From Bacteroides faecis MAJ27 (lineage in GTDB: Bacteria > Bacteroidota > Bacteroidia > Bacteroidales > Bacteroidaceae): a DNA stretch of 64,000 nt. How positions within the stretch are numbered: position 1 is the stretch's first letter; every line of letters begins with the position of its first letter. Shown here piece after piece: positions 34,601 through 41,738 of this stretch. The position numbers and the translations under genes were made by a program. The stretch is from assembly GCF_900106755.1 (NCBI RefSeq), contig NZ_FNNN01000015.1:89478-153477 (forward strand), given 5' to 3'. Below the pieces are notes generated by a model. The model was given only the letters and a program-made list of their open reading frames with translations, searched no databases and had not been told where the DNA came from.

Positions 34601-34671
34601 CTTTGACTATTACCTACACATGGGGTACTATCAAGGAAACAATTACTGTACAGGTTAAAGCTACAAAATAA
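31627..34671 (+). CDS. phase-variable S-layer-like surface lipoprotein 2
   Basis: A 1014-residue lipoprotein paralogous to lipoprotein 1. The signal and anchor (MNKKFLNAVLFGALLASSTG...TSCKDYDDDI) are nearly identical, but the long alanine-rich coiled coil is missing. Only a short heptad segment (LSERVDAVEKTLADLNTKF) remains, followed by threonine-rich strands (residues about 65-130), then a long beta-rich region similar in organisation to lipoprotein 1. Both proteins end in a strand-rich segment closing with a W/G-T-I/L-K motif (YTWGTIKETITV here). The locus should yield an antigenically different surface layer when switched on; this is inference from the BT1927 model. Confidence 0.85.
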   Translation: MNKKFLNAVLFGALLASSTGTFTSCKDYDDDINGLSERVDAVEKTLADLNTKFGALAYVKSVSFANGVLTVTDQSGTPTTYTIPDNDTNTTYTLDVTSSREGNVTTVTVTLTGSDNSKIVKTFTITDNDTVTQDTKLDPTKFWMDSEGVMWYGTKDDKENSIKTGVAVPKQPQHDKTTVSVVQYKDETGVVVGWEILVDNQPLSTKLLIQDVLPITSFEYIPTKILAGWGERVIVFEENSYKQKTIVANEVKTSATATLYMSNVAAPQYRVNPSSATLAQLTEEGKAQILKQTVEQVTRTPGVFIDWKKTTIENGIMTVSLEADPALFEDEADKLDMIALQFETTAKNKVTTEYVGVINKDAEIDVVLTDKAVTATNPGDDANHFAITKADAEAQVAKIDDKNMPMTGNAALVQNVTYSEAIAGINLTELVSACNVKDAAGHKFFDYTKYPDLTLSFEAVAYKVNETPQERYMSLDGVTFKAVNYGDVNESCIGKAPMVLAKLTDSHNGNAIVAAAYIKLLIVGDAAAKPEPDITITENATIGIDCNNPVYTWSTNDEFMSTQVYTFSTNEKLTALSKEQFHTLYGYAAAPVAGFENVGTWKVTEILTAGDNKANRGAKFELTTAPLEAKTYVAYAVYEKTTDADVIVSIANGGMYPKYVAIKHVVKVDPINFTATAKEKAPNAWNGNTASIYCQTPGATNTTQIIGDLNELFVGGKVQFDYSSSFDAEKFPSFVADNMEYTFVFSEKNLKATRGLVTGVDGTQYQLALNADKTELHAVGKDLTGATVANAITADNLVASLSDANNNDVTFANTAVAKNLLNKEARGADSFYAVMDIVYENGCDMLVPVTNGEFNLAFIRPVNVSSDASKFFTDGLNEGDPANTLKLGELVTFTDWRKDSPLNSFAANLDYYRYYGVTSIKCEDIKKVETNWTGKRQTLEEAFGTELATQIIEFDPKTVNYSGTVTALPDFGTVTYIKSSRVEIKAYELYIPLTITYTWGTIKETITVQVKATK

Positions 34672-34690
34672 TTTGGACTAAGAAGTAATG

Positions 34691-34714
34691 AGGTTGTGTC
34701 GTAGGGCACAACCT
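34691..34714 (+). terminator. terminator-like hairpin 1 between lipoprotein 2 and OmpA-like 2
   Basis: An 8-bp stem (34691-34698 with 34707-34714), 20 bases after the stop codon, with a short T run behind it. Confidence 0.6.
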
Positions 34715-34788
34715 TTTACTCTCTTTTTTGAATTCTGTATAGGAAAGAGGTTACATTCTCATTTATTGTGAGAAAATATAAGTTGGTA

Positions 34789-34827
34789 AAAAGGAGAGTG
34801 TGACAAGAAGGACACGCTCTCCTTTTT
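34789..34827 (+). terminator. terminator hairpin 2 between lipoprotein 2 and OmpA-like 2
   Basis: A 14-bp stem with one G-U pair (34789-34802 with 34813-34826) ending in five T residues. It is the second such hairpin before the ompA-like gene. Confidence 0.7.
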
Positions 34828-34865
34828 AAACAATTATCTGAATCAATATAAATATAACGAATGAA

Positions 34866-35969
34866 ATGAAACTAAAAAGAAATTTGGTCTTGGCTGTTCT
34901 GTGTTTGAGTACGGTGACTACTTTTGGACAGAGCGAACCTCAATCTTCACGTATAAAGGAACCTGAAAAGATTACTTTCAAACCTCATTGGTTCATTCAA
35001 GCACAGTTAGGAGCAGCCCATACCGTAGGTGAAGCGAAATTCACTGACCTTATTTCTCCGGCGGCTGCTCTTAATATCGGTTATAAGTTCGCTCCCGCAT
35101 TCGGCGCACGTGTTGGTGTAAGTGGCTGGCAGGCAAAGGGTGGATGGGTGAATCCGCAACAAACCTACCAATATAAATATCTGCAAGGAAATGTAGACAT
35201 CATGACCGATCTCAGTACTTTGTTCTGTGGTTTCAATCCGAAGCGCGTGTTCAATGGCTATCTTTTTGCTGGAGTAGGGTTGAATCGTGGTTTTGACAAC
35301 GATGAAGCAAATGCACTTGATACACGGACTTATGAGATGGAATATCTCTGGCAAGAAGGTAAGTTCCTCGTTGCCGGACGTTTCGGTCTTGGTTGTGATC
35401 TTCGTTTGAATGATCGCCTGTCTATCAATATTGAGGCGAATGCCAACGCCTTGTCTGATAAGTTTAACTCCAAGAAGGCCGGTAATTGTGACTGGCAACT
35501 GAATGCTCTTGTCGGTGTAAGTATCAAACTGGGTAAAAGCTACACTAAAACCGCCCCGGTCTATTACGAACCGGAACCGGTAGTGACGGAACAACCCAAA
35601 CCGGCTCCTGTAGTAGAAAAGCCGCAACCCAAAAAGGAAGTGGTGATTGAACCGATGAAGCAGAATATTTTCTTTGCCATAAACTCTGCAAAGATTCAGG
35701 ACGATCAGCAAGCCAAGATTGCTTCTCTGGTAGAATATTTAGAGAAGAATGCTACTGCTAAAGTGAGCGTGACAGGATATGCAGACAAAGGAACTGGTAA
35801 TGCCAGAATCAACAGCAAATTATCGGAAAAACGTGCGAATAATGTAGCGGAAGCTTTGAAAGCAAAAGGTATCGCTGCCGATAGAATTGCAGTTGATTAT
35901 AAAGGTGATACTGTTCAGCCGTATAATACTCCTGAAGAAAATCGGGTAAGTATCTGTATTGCTGAGTAA
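34866..35969 (+). CDS. OmpA-type outer-membrane protein 2
   Basis: A 367-residue paralogue of OmpA-like 1. It has a signal peptide (MKLKRNLVLAVLCLSTVTTFGQ), a barrel region whose FTDLISPAAALN and YKFAPAFGAR segments match copy 1, a linker EPEPVVTEQPKPAPVVEKPQ, and a complete OmpA domain (IFFAINSAKI, VTGYADKGTGN, LSEKRANNV). Together with lipoprotein 2 it forms the second surface-layer unit. A structured 3' region follows. Confidence 0.9.
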   Translation: MKLKRNLVLAVLCLSTVTTFGQSEPQSSRIKEPEKITFKPHWFIQAQLGAAHTVGEAKFTDLISPAAALNIGYKFAPAFGARVGVSGWQAKGGWVNPQQTYQYKYLQGNVDIMTDLSTLFCGFNPKRVFNGYLFAGVGLNRGFDNDEANALDTRTYEMEYLWQEGKFLVAGRFGLGCDLRLNDRLSINIEANANALSDKFNSKKAGNCDWQLNALVGVSIKLGKSYTKTAPVYYEPEPVVTEQPKPAPVVEKPQPKKEVVIEPMKQNIFFAINSAKIQDDQQAKIASLVEYLEKNATAKVSVTGYADKGTGNARINSKLSEKRANNVAEALKAKGIAADRIAVDYKGDTVQPYNTPEENRVSICIAE

Positions 35970-35970
35970 A

Positions 35971-36259
35971 TATGGTACACAAAGGCTTTTAATAATTTAA
36001 AATATTCCCTATTTCTCATGAGAGAGTTTTCCCCACTTCTTTATATATATCATTTATATAAGGTGCTCTCTCTGTGAGAACCTTAAGAGGTCCGTACTTG
36101 TGAAAGTCCGTACTTCTGCAATAATAACCCTTTCTTCACTTAAATGTGAAGGTTACATTGGGGAATAGATAAGAAAGGTGGTGCTTGCGAAAGTACGCCT
36201 TTCATACATCTATTTCCTAGAGAGGATGTCTCCCTTATTTCCCTAAAGACATCCTCTTT
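35971..36259 (+). ncRNA. candidate structured RNA, copy B (3' of OmpA-like 2)
   Basis: Fills the gap 35970-36302 together with the RNase G terminator. Hairpins correspond to copy A: outer stem 36014-36026 with 36066-36079 (small internal loop), conserved TTCCCCA junction, inner stem 36039-36047 with 36055-36063; a short stem with GTGA tetraloop (36096-36107); CTTCAC/GTGAAG (36134-36139 with 36146-36151); a long interrupted stem (36173-36186 with 36191-36203) with GCGA tetraloop; and a 10-bp terminator stem (36221-36230 with 36248-36257). Inner and outer stems differ in sequence from copy A but still pair, which supports RNA structure. Confidence 0.65.
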
Positions 36260-36265
36260 GATGCA

Positions 36266-36299
36266 AAAAGGCGACTCATTTCAATATGAGCCGCCTTTT
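36266..36299 (-). terminator. terminator of the RNase G gene
   Basis: A 14-bp stem with one mismatch (36266-36279 with 36286-36299), followed on the minus strand by a T run, right after the RNase G stop codon. Confidence 0.75.
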
Positions 36300-36302
36300 C
36301 TG

Positions 36303-37877
36303 TTACTTGATTTCGATTTCTTCCTTCATATCGATTTCCTCTCCATGTGTATCATAGAACACATATTGCAGGAAAGCGAGTTTCTGACTTGGAATAATCT
36401 TGATACCGAGTCCGTACTTCATCTGCCACTTACGTTTGAGGGAGACAAGTCCCTGATTGATAAAGGCGGCGACATACGGATGGACGTGTAACGAGAATTT
36501 CTTTACCTTCAGTTTGTTGACCAGATAATCAATTTTACTCTCTAAAGTGTCCGTAAAGAGAATGGACGATTTGATAGTACCTTTTCCGAAGCAGGTGGGG
36601 CAGATTTCGGTCGTGTTGACGTCCATTGCCGGACGCACACGTTGGCGTGTAATCTGCATCAGCCCGAATTTGCTGAGCGGCAGAATATTATGCCGTGCCC
36701 TGTCTTTCTGCATGTTGGCACACATTCGTTCATAAAGCTTCTGACGGTTTTCGGCTTCATTCATATCGATGAAGTCCACGACGATGATACCACCCATATC
36801 TCTTAATCGCAGTTGGCGAGCCAGCTCGTCGGCGGCTCCCAGATTTACTTCGAGTGCGTTACCTTCCTGCCCGTTGGCATTCTTGGTGCGGTTTCCGCTG
36901 TTCACGTCTACTACGTGAAGCGCCTCAGTGTGCTCAATAATCAGATAGGCACCACTCTTGTAAGAGACTGTTTTACCAAACGATGATTTGATCTGCTTGG
37001 TGATACCGAAATTGTCGTAAATGGGAAGTTGGCCTTTGTACAGTTTCACGATGTTTGCCCGGTCGGGTGCGATCAGTGTTACGTAGTCTTTGATTTCATT
37101 GTACACAGCCTCGTCATTGACGTGAATATTCTCAAAAGAAGGGTTGAAGAGGTCGCGCAACAAACCTACGGCGCGGCTGGTCTCTTCATAAATCAACGTC
37201 GGATACTTGGTGGCTTTCTGTACTTTCGCCATTGCATCTTCCCAATGCTTGATCAGGACTTTAAGCTCTCCGTCGAGTTCGGCTACGCGTTTGCCTTCGG
37301 CTACTGTACGGACGATGACACCAAAATTTTTAGGTTTGATGCTCATCAACAGTTGTTTCAGACGGGCGCGCTCTTCGCTCGATTTAATCTTTTGTGAAAC
37401 AGAAACCTTATCATTAAAAGGGATCAGTACCAGATAGCGTCCGGCAAACGAAATTTCGGACGTCAGTCGCGGTCCCTTGGTAGAGATAGGTTCCTTAACG
37501 ATTTGCACCACCACTTCTTGTCCGACCTTTAATGTGTTGGCTACAGTACCATCCTTGTCAAGGTCAGGAAGTAGGGTTGCTTTGCTGATGGAGTTCAGCT
37601 TCTTTTTGTCGCTTAAAGTCTGCTTTACAAACTTTTCGAGTGAGTTAAATTGAGGACCCAGGTCAAGATAATGAAGAAAAGCGTCTTTCTCGTAACCGAC
37701 GTCTACAAAGCATGCATTCAGTCCGGGCATCAATTTCTTGATACGTCCCAAATACATATTGCCCACTGAGAAAGAAATGTTTCTTCCTTCGCTTTGAAGT
37801 TCCACCAGACTCTTGTCTTCGAGAAGGGCGATGGAGACCTCTTTGGGCTGTACGTCTATTACAATTTCACTTGTCAC
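36303..37877 (-). CDS. rng: ribonuclease G (Rne/Rng family)
   Basis: Endoribonuclease of 524 residues for mRNA decay and rRNA 5' processing. It begins with GTG (VTSEIVIDVQ). An S1 domain is inserted near the N-terminus (GNMYLGRIKKLMPGLNACFVDVGYEKDAFLHY), followed by the RNase H-like and DNase I-like parts with VNSGNRTKN and the metal-binding GGIIVVDFIDMNEAENR (catalytic Asp residues). The zinc-link CPTCFGKGT lies near residue 430. The length is that of RNase G rather than RNase E, with no C-terminal scaffold. The small basic gene and HU lie upstream on the same strand. Confidence 0.95.
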   Translation of the reverse strand: MTSEIVIDVQPKEVSIALLEDKSLVELQSEGRNISFSVGNMYLGRIKKLMPGLNACFVDVGYEKDAFLHYLDLGPQFNSLEKFVKQTLSDKKKLNSISKATLLPDLDKDGTVANTLKVGQEVVVQIVKEPISTKGPRLTSEISFAGRYLVLIPFNDKVSVSQKIKSSEERARLKQLLMSIKPKNFGVIVRTVAEGKRVAELDGELKVLIKHWEDAMAKVQKATKYPTLIYEETSRAVGLLRDLFNPSFENIHVNDEAVYNEIKDYVTLIAPDRANIVKLYKGQLPIYDNFGITKQIKSSFGKTVSYKSGAYLIIEHTEALHVVDVNSGNRTKNANGQEGNALEVNLGAADELARQLRLRDMGGIIVVDFIDMNEAENRQKLYERMCANMQKDRARHNILPLSKFGLMQITRQRVRPAMDVNTTEICPTCFGKGTIKSSILFTDTLESKIDYLVNKLKVKKFSLHVHPYVAAFINQGLVSLKRKWQMKYGLGIKIIPSQKLAFLQYVFYDTHGEEIDMKEEIEIK

Positions 37878-37963
37878 TGTTTTGCTTTCTTATTATTGAT
37901 TGAATCTCATTTATATGAACAACTTTTTTGACAAAATGTTCATTTTGGGTTAGCTACTTAAAC

Positions 37964-38008
37964 AAAGAACAAACTTGAAAGACATGTAGCTTCGCAAGTT
38001 TGTTCTTT
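37964..38008 (-). terminator. hairpin downstream of the COX24-like small gene
   Basis: A perfect 14-bp inverted repeat (37964-37977 with 37995-38008) with a 17-base loop, behind the small gene and before RNase G. The T run is weak, so it may only attenuate. Confidence 0.45.
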
Positions 38009-38032
38009 ATTCTGTTTGATCAGACTTAAAAA

Positions 38033-38125
38033 TTATTTTTTGCTTTTATGTCTGTTCTTTCTTAGTCTTTTTTTACGCTTGTGCGTAGACATTTTATGTC
38101 TTTTTTTCTTTTTTCCGCTTGGCAT
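38033..38125 (-). CDS. 30-residue COX24/AURKAIP1-like (DUF1713) ribosome-associated protein
   Basis: A very short, extremely basic protein: MPSGKKKKRHKMSTHKRKKR followed by LRKNRHKSKK. The MPSGKKxKRHKMxTHKRKKRLRKNRHK pattern is typical of the Bacteroidetes proteins annotated as AURKAIP1/COX24-domain (DUF1713) proteins; the mitochondrial relative is the ribosomal protein mS38, so a place in the ribosome is likely. It lies 34 bases downstream of HU and upstream of RNase G, all on the minus strand. Easily missed because of its length. Confidence 0.85.
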   Translation of the reverse strand: MPSGKKKKRHKMSTHKRKKRLRKNRHKSKK

Positions 38126-38159
38126 AGCTTCACATTTTATGGGTTAATACTCTTGTTTA

Positions 38160-38435
38160 TTATTTCTTTACTGAAATTGTAAATGTCTTAGCCGGTTTGA
38201 AGGCCGGAATGTTGTGCTCTGGAATGATGATAGTAGTATTCTTAGAAATATTACGAGCTGTCTTTTGAGCTCTTTTCTTAACTACGAAGCTACCAAACCC
38301 GCGAAGGTATACATTCTCATCGTTAGACAATGAGTCTTTAACAGCTTCCATAAATGCTTCAACTGTTGTAAGAACTGTTGTCTTATCAATACCGGTTTTC
38401 TTTGTAATCTCGTTTACAATATCTGCTTTAGTCAT
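38160..38435 (-). CDS. HU-family nucleoid protein
   Basis: A 91-residue DNA-bending protein of normal HU length: MTKADIVNEITKKTGIDKTTVLTTVEAFMEAV (dimer helices), GFGSFVVKKRAQKTARN (start of the DNA-binding arm) and IPAFKPAKTF at the C-terminus. No extension is present, so this is a housekeeping HU, unlike the long HU-like protein at 19.5 kb. Transcribed divergently from mutY. Confidence 0.95.
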   Translation of the reverse strand: MTKADIVNEITKKTGIDKTTVLTTVEAFMEAVKDSLSNDENVYLRGFGSFVVKKRAQKTARNISKNTTIIIPEHNIPAFKPAKTFTISVKK

Positions 38436-38486
38436 TTTTCCTTAAAAAAAATATTATTACTAGGTTCTTGCTAATTTTTTGGACTG

Positions 38487-38494
38487 CAAATATA
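38487..38494 (-). promoter_or_regulatory. -7 element of the HU gene
   Basis: Minus-strand TATATTTG, fitting TAnnTTTG, about 52 bases before the HU start; no clear -33 element. Confidence 0.4.
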
Positions 38495-38579
38495 TAGCTT
38501 TTTGGTCTCCTAAAAAAATATATTCTGCACATTTTTCTAAAAAAATGGAGGCATTAAGTTTTCTTAGAGTCAAAAGAGT

Positions 38580-38587
38580 TACTTTTG
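38580..38587 (+). promoter_or_regulatory. -7 element of mutY
   Basis: TACTTTTG fits TAnnTTTG; the first mutY ATG is 31 bases downstream. Confidence 0.4.
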
Positions 38588-38617
38588 TACTGCTTTTGGA
38601 TAGTATATACAAGATAA

Positions 38618-39688
38618 ATGTTAGATGATAGATCGAAATCAGGAATGAATATTTTTAGTGAGGCTATAGTTGAATGGTATAAAGAATACAAGCGTGATTT
38701 GCCTTGGAGAGAATCGTCGGACCCGTATCGGATCTGGATATCGGAGATTATTCTCCAGCAGACACGGGTGGCGCAGGGATATGATTACTTTCTCCGGTTT
38801 ATCAAACGTTTTCCTGATGTGAAGACATTGGCAGACGCTGACGAGGATGAAGTGATGAAATACTGGCAGGGACTGGGATATTATTCTCGTGCCCGCAACC
38901 TGCATGCCGCAGCCAAAAGCATGAATGGAGTTTTTCCGAAAACATATCCCGAAGTGCTGGCGTTGAAAGGAGTAGGGGAGTATACGGCGGCAGCTATCTG
39001 TTCTTTTGCCTACGGTATGCCTTATGCGGTGGTAGACGGAAATGTGTATCGGGTACTTTCCCGTTATTTTGGCATTGATACTCCGATTGATTCGACGGAA
39101 GGAAAGAAACTGTTTGCAGCTCTGGCGGATGAAATGCTGGATAAGAAACAGCCGGCTCTTTATAATCAGGGTATTATGGATTTCGGGGCCATACAGTGTA
39201 CTCCACAGTCACCCGATTGTTTGTTTTGTCCGTTGGCGGATAGTTGTTCGGCACTTTCAACAGGAAGGGTGGCTCAGCTTCCGGTGAAACAGCACAAGAC
39301 AAAGACGACAAACCGTTACTTCAATTATATGTATGTACGTGCGGGCGCGTATACCTATATAAATAAGCGGACAGAGAATGATATATGGAAAAATCTGTTT
39401 GAACTGCCATTAATAGAAACTCCGGTTTCTTTGTCGGAGGAGGAGTTTTTGTCATTGCCGGAATTCAAAGCTTTACTGGTATCGGAGGAGAATCCGGAGA
39501 TACGTTTGGTTTGCAGAAATGTGAAGCATGTATTGTCTCATCGGATTATTTACGCCAATCTATATGAAGTGGTATTGCCCGAGGGTACCAAAGCTTTTGC
39601 AGACTTTCTGAAAATACGGATAGAAGATTTGGATCAGTATGCGATTTCTAAGTTGGTGCAGAAGTTGGTAATTGGTAATAAGTATTAG
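38618..39688 (+). CDS. mutY: A/G-specific adenine glycosylase MutY
   Basis: Removes adenine mispaired with 8-oxoguanine. The helix-hairpin-helix glycosylase core has WISEIILQQTRV (with the catalytic Glu early in the domain), LKGVGEYTAAAI and VVDGNVYRVLSRYF with the catalytic Asp. The four-cysteine iron-sulfur loop is complete in CTPQSPDCLFCPLADSC, and a C-terminal NUDIX-like domain ends in LSHRIIYANLY. At 356 residues the length is normal. ATG codons at 38618 and 38645 (MNIFSEAIVEWY) are both possible starts; the second fits the family's usual beginning better. Confidence 0.95.
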   Translation: MLDDRSKSGMNIFSEAIVEWYKEYKRDLPWRESSDPYRIWISEIILQQTRVAQGYDYFLRFIKRFPDVKTLADADEDEVMKYWQGLGYYSRARNLHAAAKSMNGVFPKTYPEVLALKGVGEYTAAAICSFAYGMPYAVVDGNVYRVLSRYFGIDTPIDSTEGKKLFAALADEMLDKKQPALYNQGIMDFGAIQCTPQSPDCLFCPLADSCSALSTGRVAQLPVKQHKTKTTNRYFNYMYVRAGAYTYINKRTENDIWKNLFELPLIETPVSLSEEEFLSLPEFKALLVSEENPEIRLVCRNVKHVLSHRIIYANLYEVVLPEGTKAFADFLKIRIEDLDQYAISKLVQKLVIGNKY

Positions 39689-39737
39689 GTATTAAGTATC
39701 CGGTCTACAGCGCAGCTTAATACCTAATACTTATTAC
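39675..39737. repeat. 22-bp perfect inverted repeat at the 3' end of mutY
   Basis: Arms 39675-39696 and 39716-39737 are perfect reverse complements with a 19-base spacer; the mutY stop codon lies inside the left arm. Further partial copies of TTAATACTTA follow. It could act as a terminator although no T run follows, or be a dispersed palindromic element. Confidence 0.7.
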
Positions 39738-39752
39738 TTAATACTTAAAATA

Positions 39753-39784
39753 CTTGCATACTATCGTTATTCTGTTTAATTTTG
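39753..39784 (+). promoter_or_regulatory. promoter of ssb
   Basis: CTTG at 39753-39756, 20-base spacer, TAATTTTG at 39777-39784. The -7 element fits the consensus; the -33 element differs by one base. Confidence 0.6.
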
Positions 39785-39824
39785 GCAGCAGATTTAAATA
39801 ATAGAACATAAACTTGATGCATAT

Positions 39825-40301
39825 ATGTCAGTAAATAAAGTGATATTGATAGGAAACGTAGGACAAGATCCTAGGGTGAAATATTTCGATACCGGTTCGG
39901 CTGTGGCAACTTTTCCTTTGGCTACCACTGATCGTGGCTATACATTGGCTAATGGAACCCAGATCCCCGAAAGAACGGAATGGCATAATATTGTTGCATC
40001 CAACCGTCTGGCTGAGATTGTGGACAAATATGTGCATAAAGGTGACAAGTTGTATCTGGAAGGGAAAATAAGAACCCGTTCATATACTGATCAATCAGGT
40101 GCTATGCGCTATATTACTGAAATATTTGTGGACAATATGGAAATGTTGTCTCCGAAAGGGGCTAATACAGGTGCGGGAGCTCCTCAGCCGTCTGCAACAC
40201 AGGCTCAACAGCCACAGCAGATGCAACAACCGCAACAACAGGTACAGCCTTCACAGGCACAACCGATACAAGATAATCCGGCAGATGACTTGCCGTTTTA
40301 G
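39825..40301 (+). CDS. ssb: single-stranded DNA-binding protein
   Basis: A 158-residue SSB with the OB-fold start MSVNKVILIGNVGQDPRVKYF, a middle TEWHNIVASNRLAEIVDKYVHKGDKLYLEGK segment, a glutamine-rich linker (residues 115-147) and the acidic C-terminal tip PADDLPF that recruits partner proteins. It lies between mutY and gldE, the usual order in Bacteroides. Confidence 0.96.
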   Translation: MSVNKVILIGNVGQDPRVKYFDTGSAVATFPLATTDRGYTLANGTQIPERTEWHNIVASNRLAEIVDKYVHKGDKLYLEGKIRTRSYTDQSGAMRYITEIFVDNMEMLSPKGANTGAGAPQPSATQAQQPQQMQQPQQQVQPSQAQPIQDNPADDLPF

Positions 40302-40375
40302 ATACTGTGATAATGTGCCAATAGGTTGATTGCTGATTGGCACATTATCTTTTGTTTAACTAAAATATATACTCT

Positions 40376-41728
40376 TTGGACTCAGATGGTTATTTAAGCC
40401 AATTGGCTGAAATTTTCAACGGTATTACCGTAAACACTCCTTCAATCTCTGCTATTATTGCCATAGTACTGGCAGGTGTGCTCCTGCTTGCTTCCGGCTT
40501 TGCTTCGGCTTCTGAAATAGCTTTTTTTTCACTTTCTCCTTCGGACCTGAATGATATTGACGAACACAATCATCCTGCTGATGAAAAGATCAGCGTCCTT
40601 CTTGGAGATTCCGAACGCCTTCTGGCTACGATACTGATCACTAATAATTTTGTCAATGTGACCATTATTATGCTCTGCAACTTCTTTTTCATGGATGTAT
40701 TTGTGTTTCATTCTCCATTGGCAGAGTTCATTATACTGACCGTAATCCTGACTTTCCTGTTATTGCTGTTCGGAGAGATTATGCCGAAGATTTACTCGGC
40801 ACAAAAGACGCTGGCATTTTGTCGTTTCTCTGCTCCGGGCATCTATTTCTTGGAAAAGTTGTTTCATCCGGTCGCTTCCATGCTGGTGCGTTCTACCACT
40901 TTTCTGAATAAGCATGTCACTAAAAAGAACCATAATATCTCTGTGGATGAACTGTCTCATGCCTTGGAGTTGACGGATAAAGCAGAAATCTCTGAAGAGA
41001 ATAATATTCTGGAAGGGATTATCCGTTTTGGAGGGGAAACCGTGAAGGAAGTGATGACCTCACGTCTGGATATGGTTGATCTGGATATTCGCACACCTTT
41101 CAAAGAGGTGATGCAATGTATCATTGAAAATGCTTATTCGCGTATCCCTATTTATTCCGGTTCACGGGACAATATAAAGGGAGTACTGTATATTAAGGAC
41201 CTTTTGCCGCATGTTAGCAAGGGAGATAATTTCCGTTGGCAGTCACTGATTCGTCCTGCTTATTTTGTACCGGAAACGAAGATGATTGATGATCTTCTCC
41301 GTGACTTTCAGGCGAATAAAATTCATATTGCTATCGTTGTCGATGAATTTGGAGGAACTTCCGGACTGGTGACGATGGAGGATATTATCGAAGAAATTGT
41401 AGGTGAGATTCATGACGAGTATGATGACGAAGAACGCACGTACGTAGTACTGAACGATCATACATGGGTGTTCGAGGCAAAAACGCAGTTGACCGATTTC
41501 TATAAAATTGCAAAAGTAGATGAGGATGAGTTTGAGAAAGTGGTAGGAGATGCGGATACATTGGCCGGTATGTTACTTGAAATAAAGGGGGAGTTTCCTG
41601 CATTGCATGAGAAAGTGACTTATCATAATTATGAGTTTGAAGTGCTGGAGATGGACAGTCGGCGTATCCTGAAAGTTAAATTTACGATTCTTCCCAAGGA
41701 AACGGAGACATCGGAGGAGAAAGAATAA
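40376..41728 (+). CDS. gldE: GldE-like CNNM/CBS-domain (HlyC/CorC family) membrane protein
   Basis: A 450-residue membrane protein with a CNNM (DUF21) domain of four membrane segments (about residues 20-200), a pair of CBS domains (about 215-340: MTSRLDMVDLDIRTPFKEV, GGTSGLVTMEDIIEEIVGEI) and a CorC_HlyC C-terminal domain. The ssb neighbour and the following phosphopantetheinyl transferase are typical for gldE, which is needed for gliding in flavobacteria but is kept in non-gliding Bacteroides, where its role is unknown. It may be an ion transporter. The only plausible start in frame is TTG at 40376, so the start is uncertain. Confidence 0.85.
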   Translation: MDSDGYLSQLAEIFNGITVNTPSISAIIAIVLAGVLLLASGFASASEIAFFSLSPSDLNDIDEHNHPADEKISVLLGDSERLLATILITNNFVNVTIIMLCNFFFMDVFVFHSPLAEFIILTVILTFLLLLFGEIMPKIYSAQKTLAFCRFSAPGIYFLEKLFHPVASMLVRSTTFLNKHVTKKNHNISVDELSHALELTDKAEISEENNILEGIIRFGGETVKEVMTSRLDMVDLDIRTPFKEVMQCIIENAYSRIPIYSGSRDNIKGVLYIKDLLPHVSKGDNFRWQSLIRPAYFVPETKMIDDLLRDFQANKIHIAIVVDEFGGTSGLVTMEDIIEEIVGEIHDEYDDEERTYVVLNDHTWVFEAKTQLTDFYKIAKVDEDEFEKVVGDADTLAGMLLEIKGEFPALHEKVTYHNYEFEVLEMDSRRILKVKFTILPKETETSEEKE

Positions 41729-41738
41729 CCGAAGGAAG

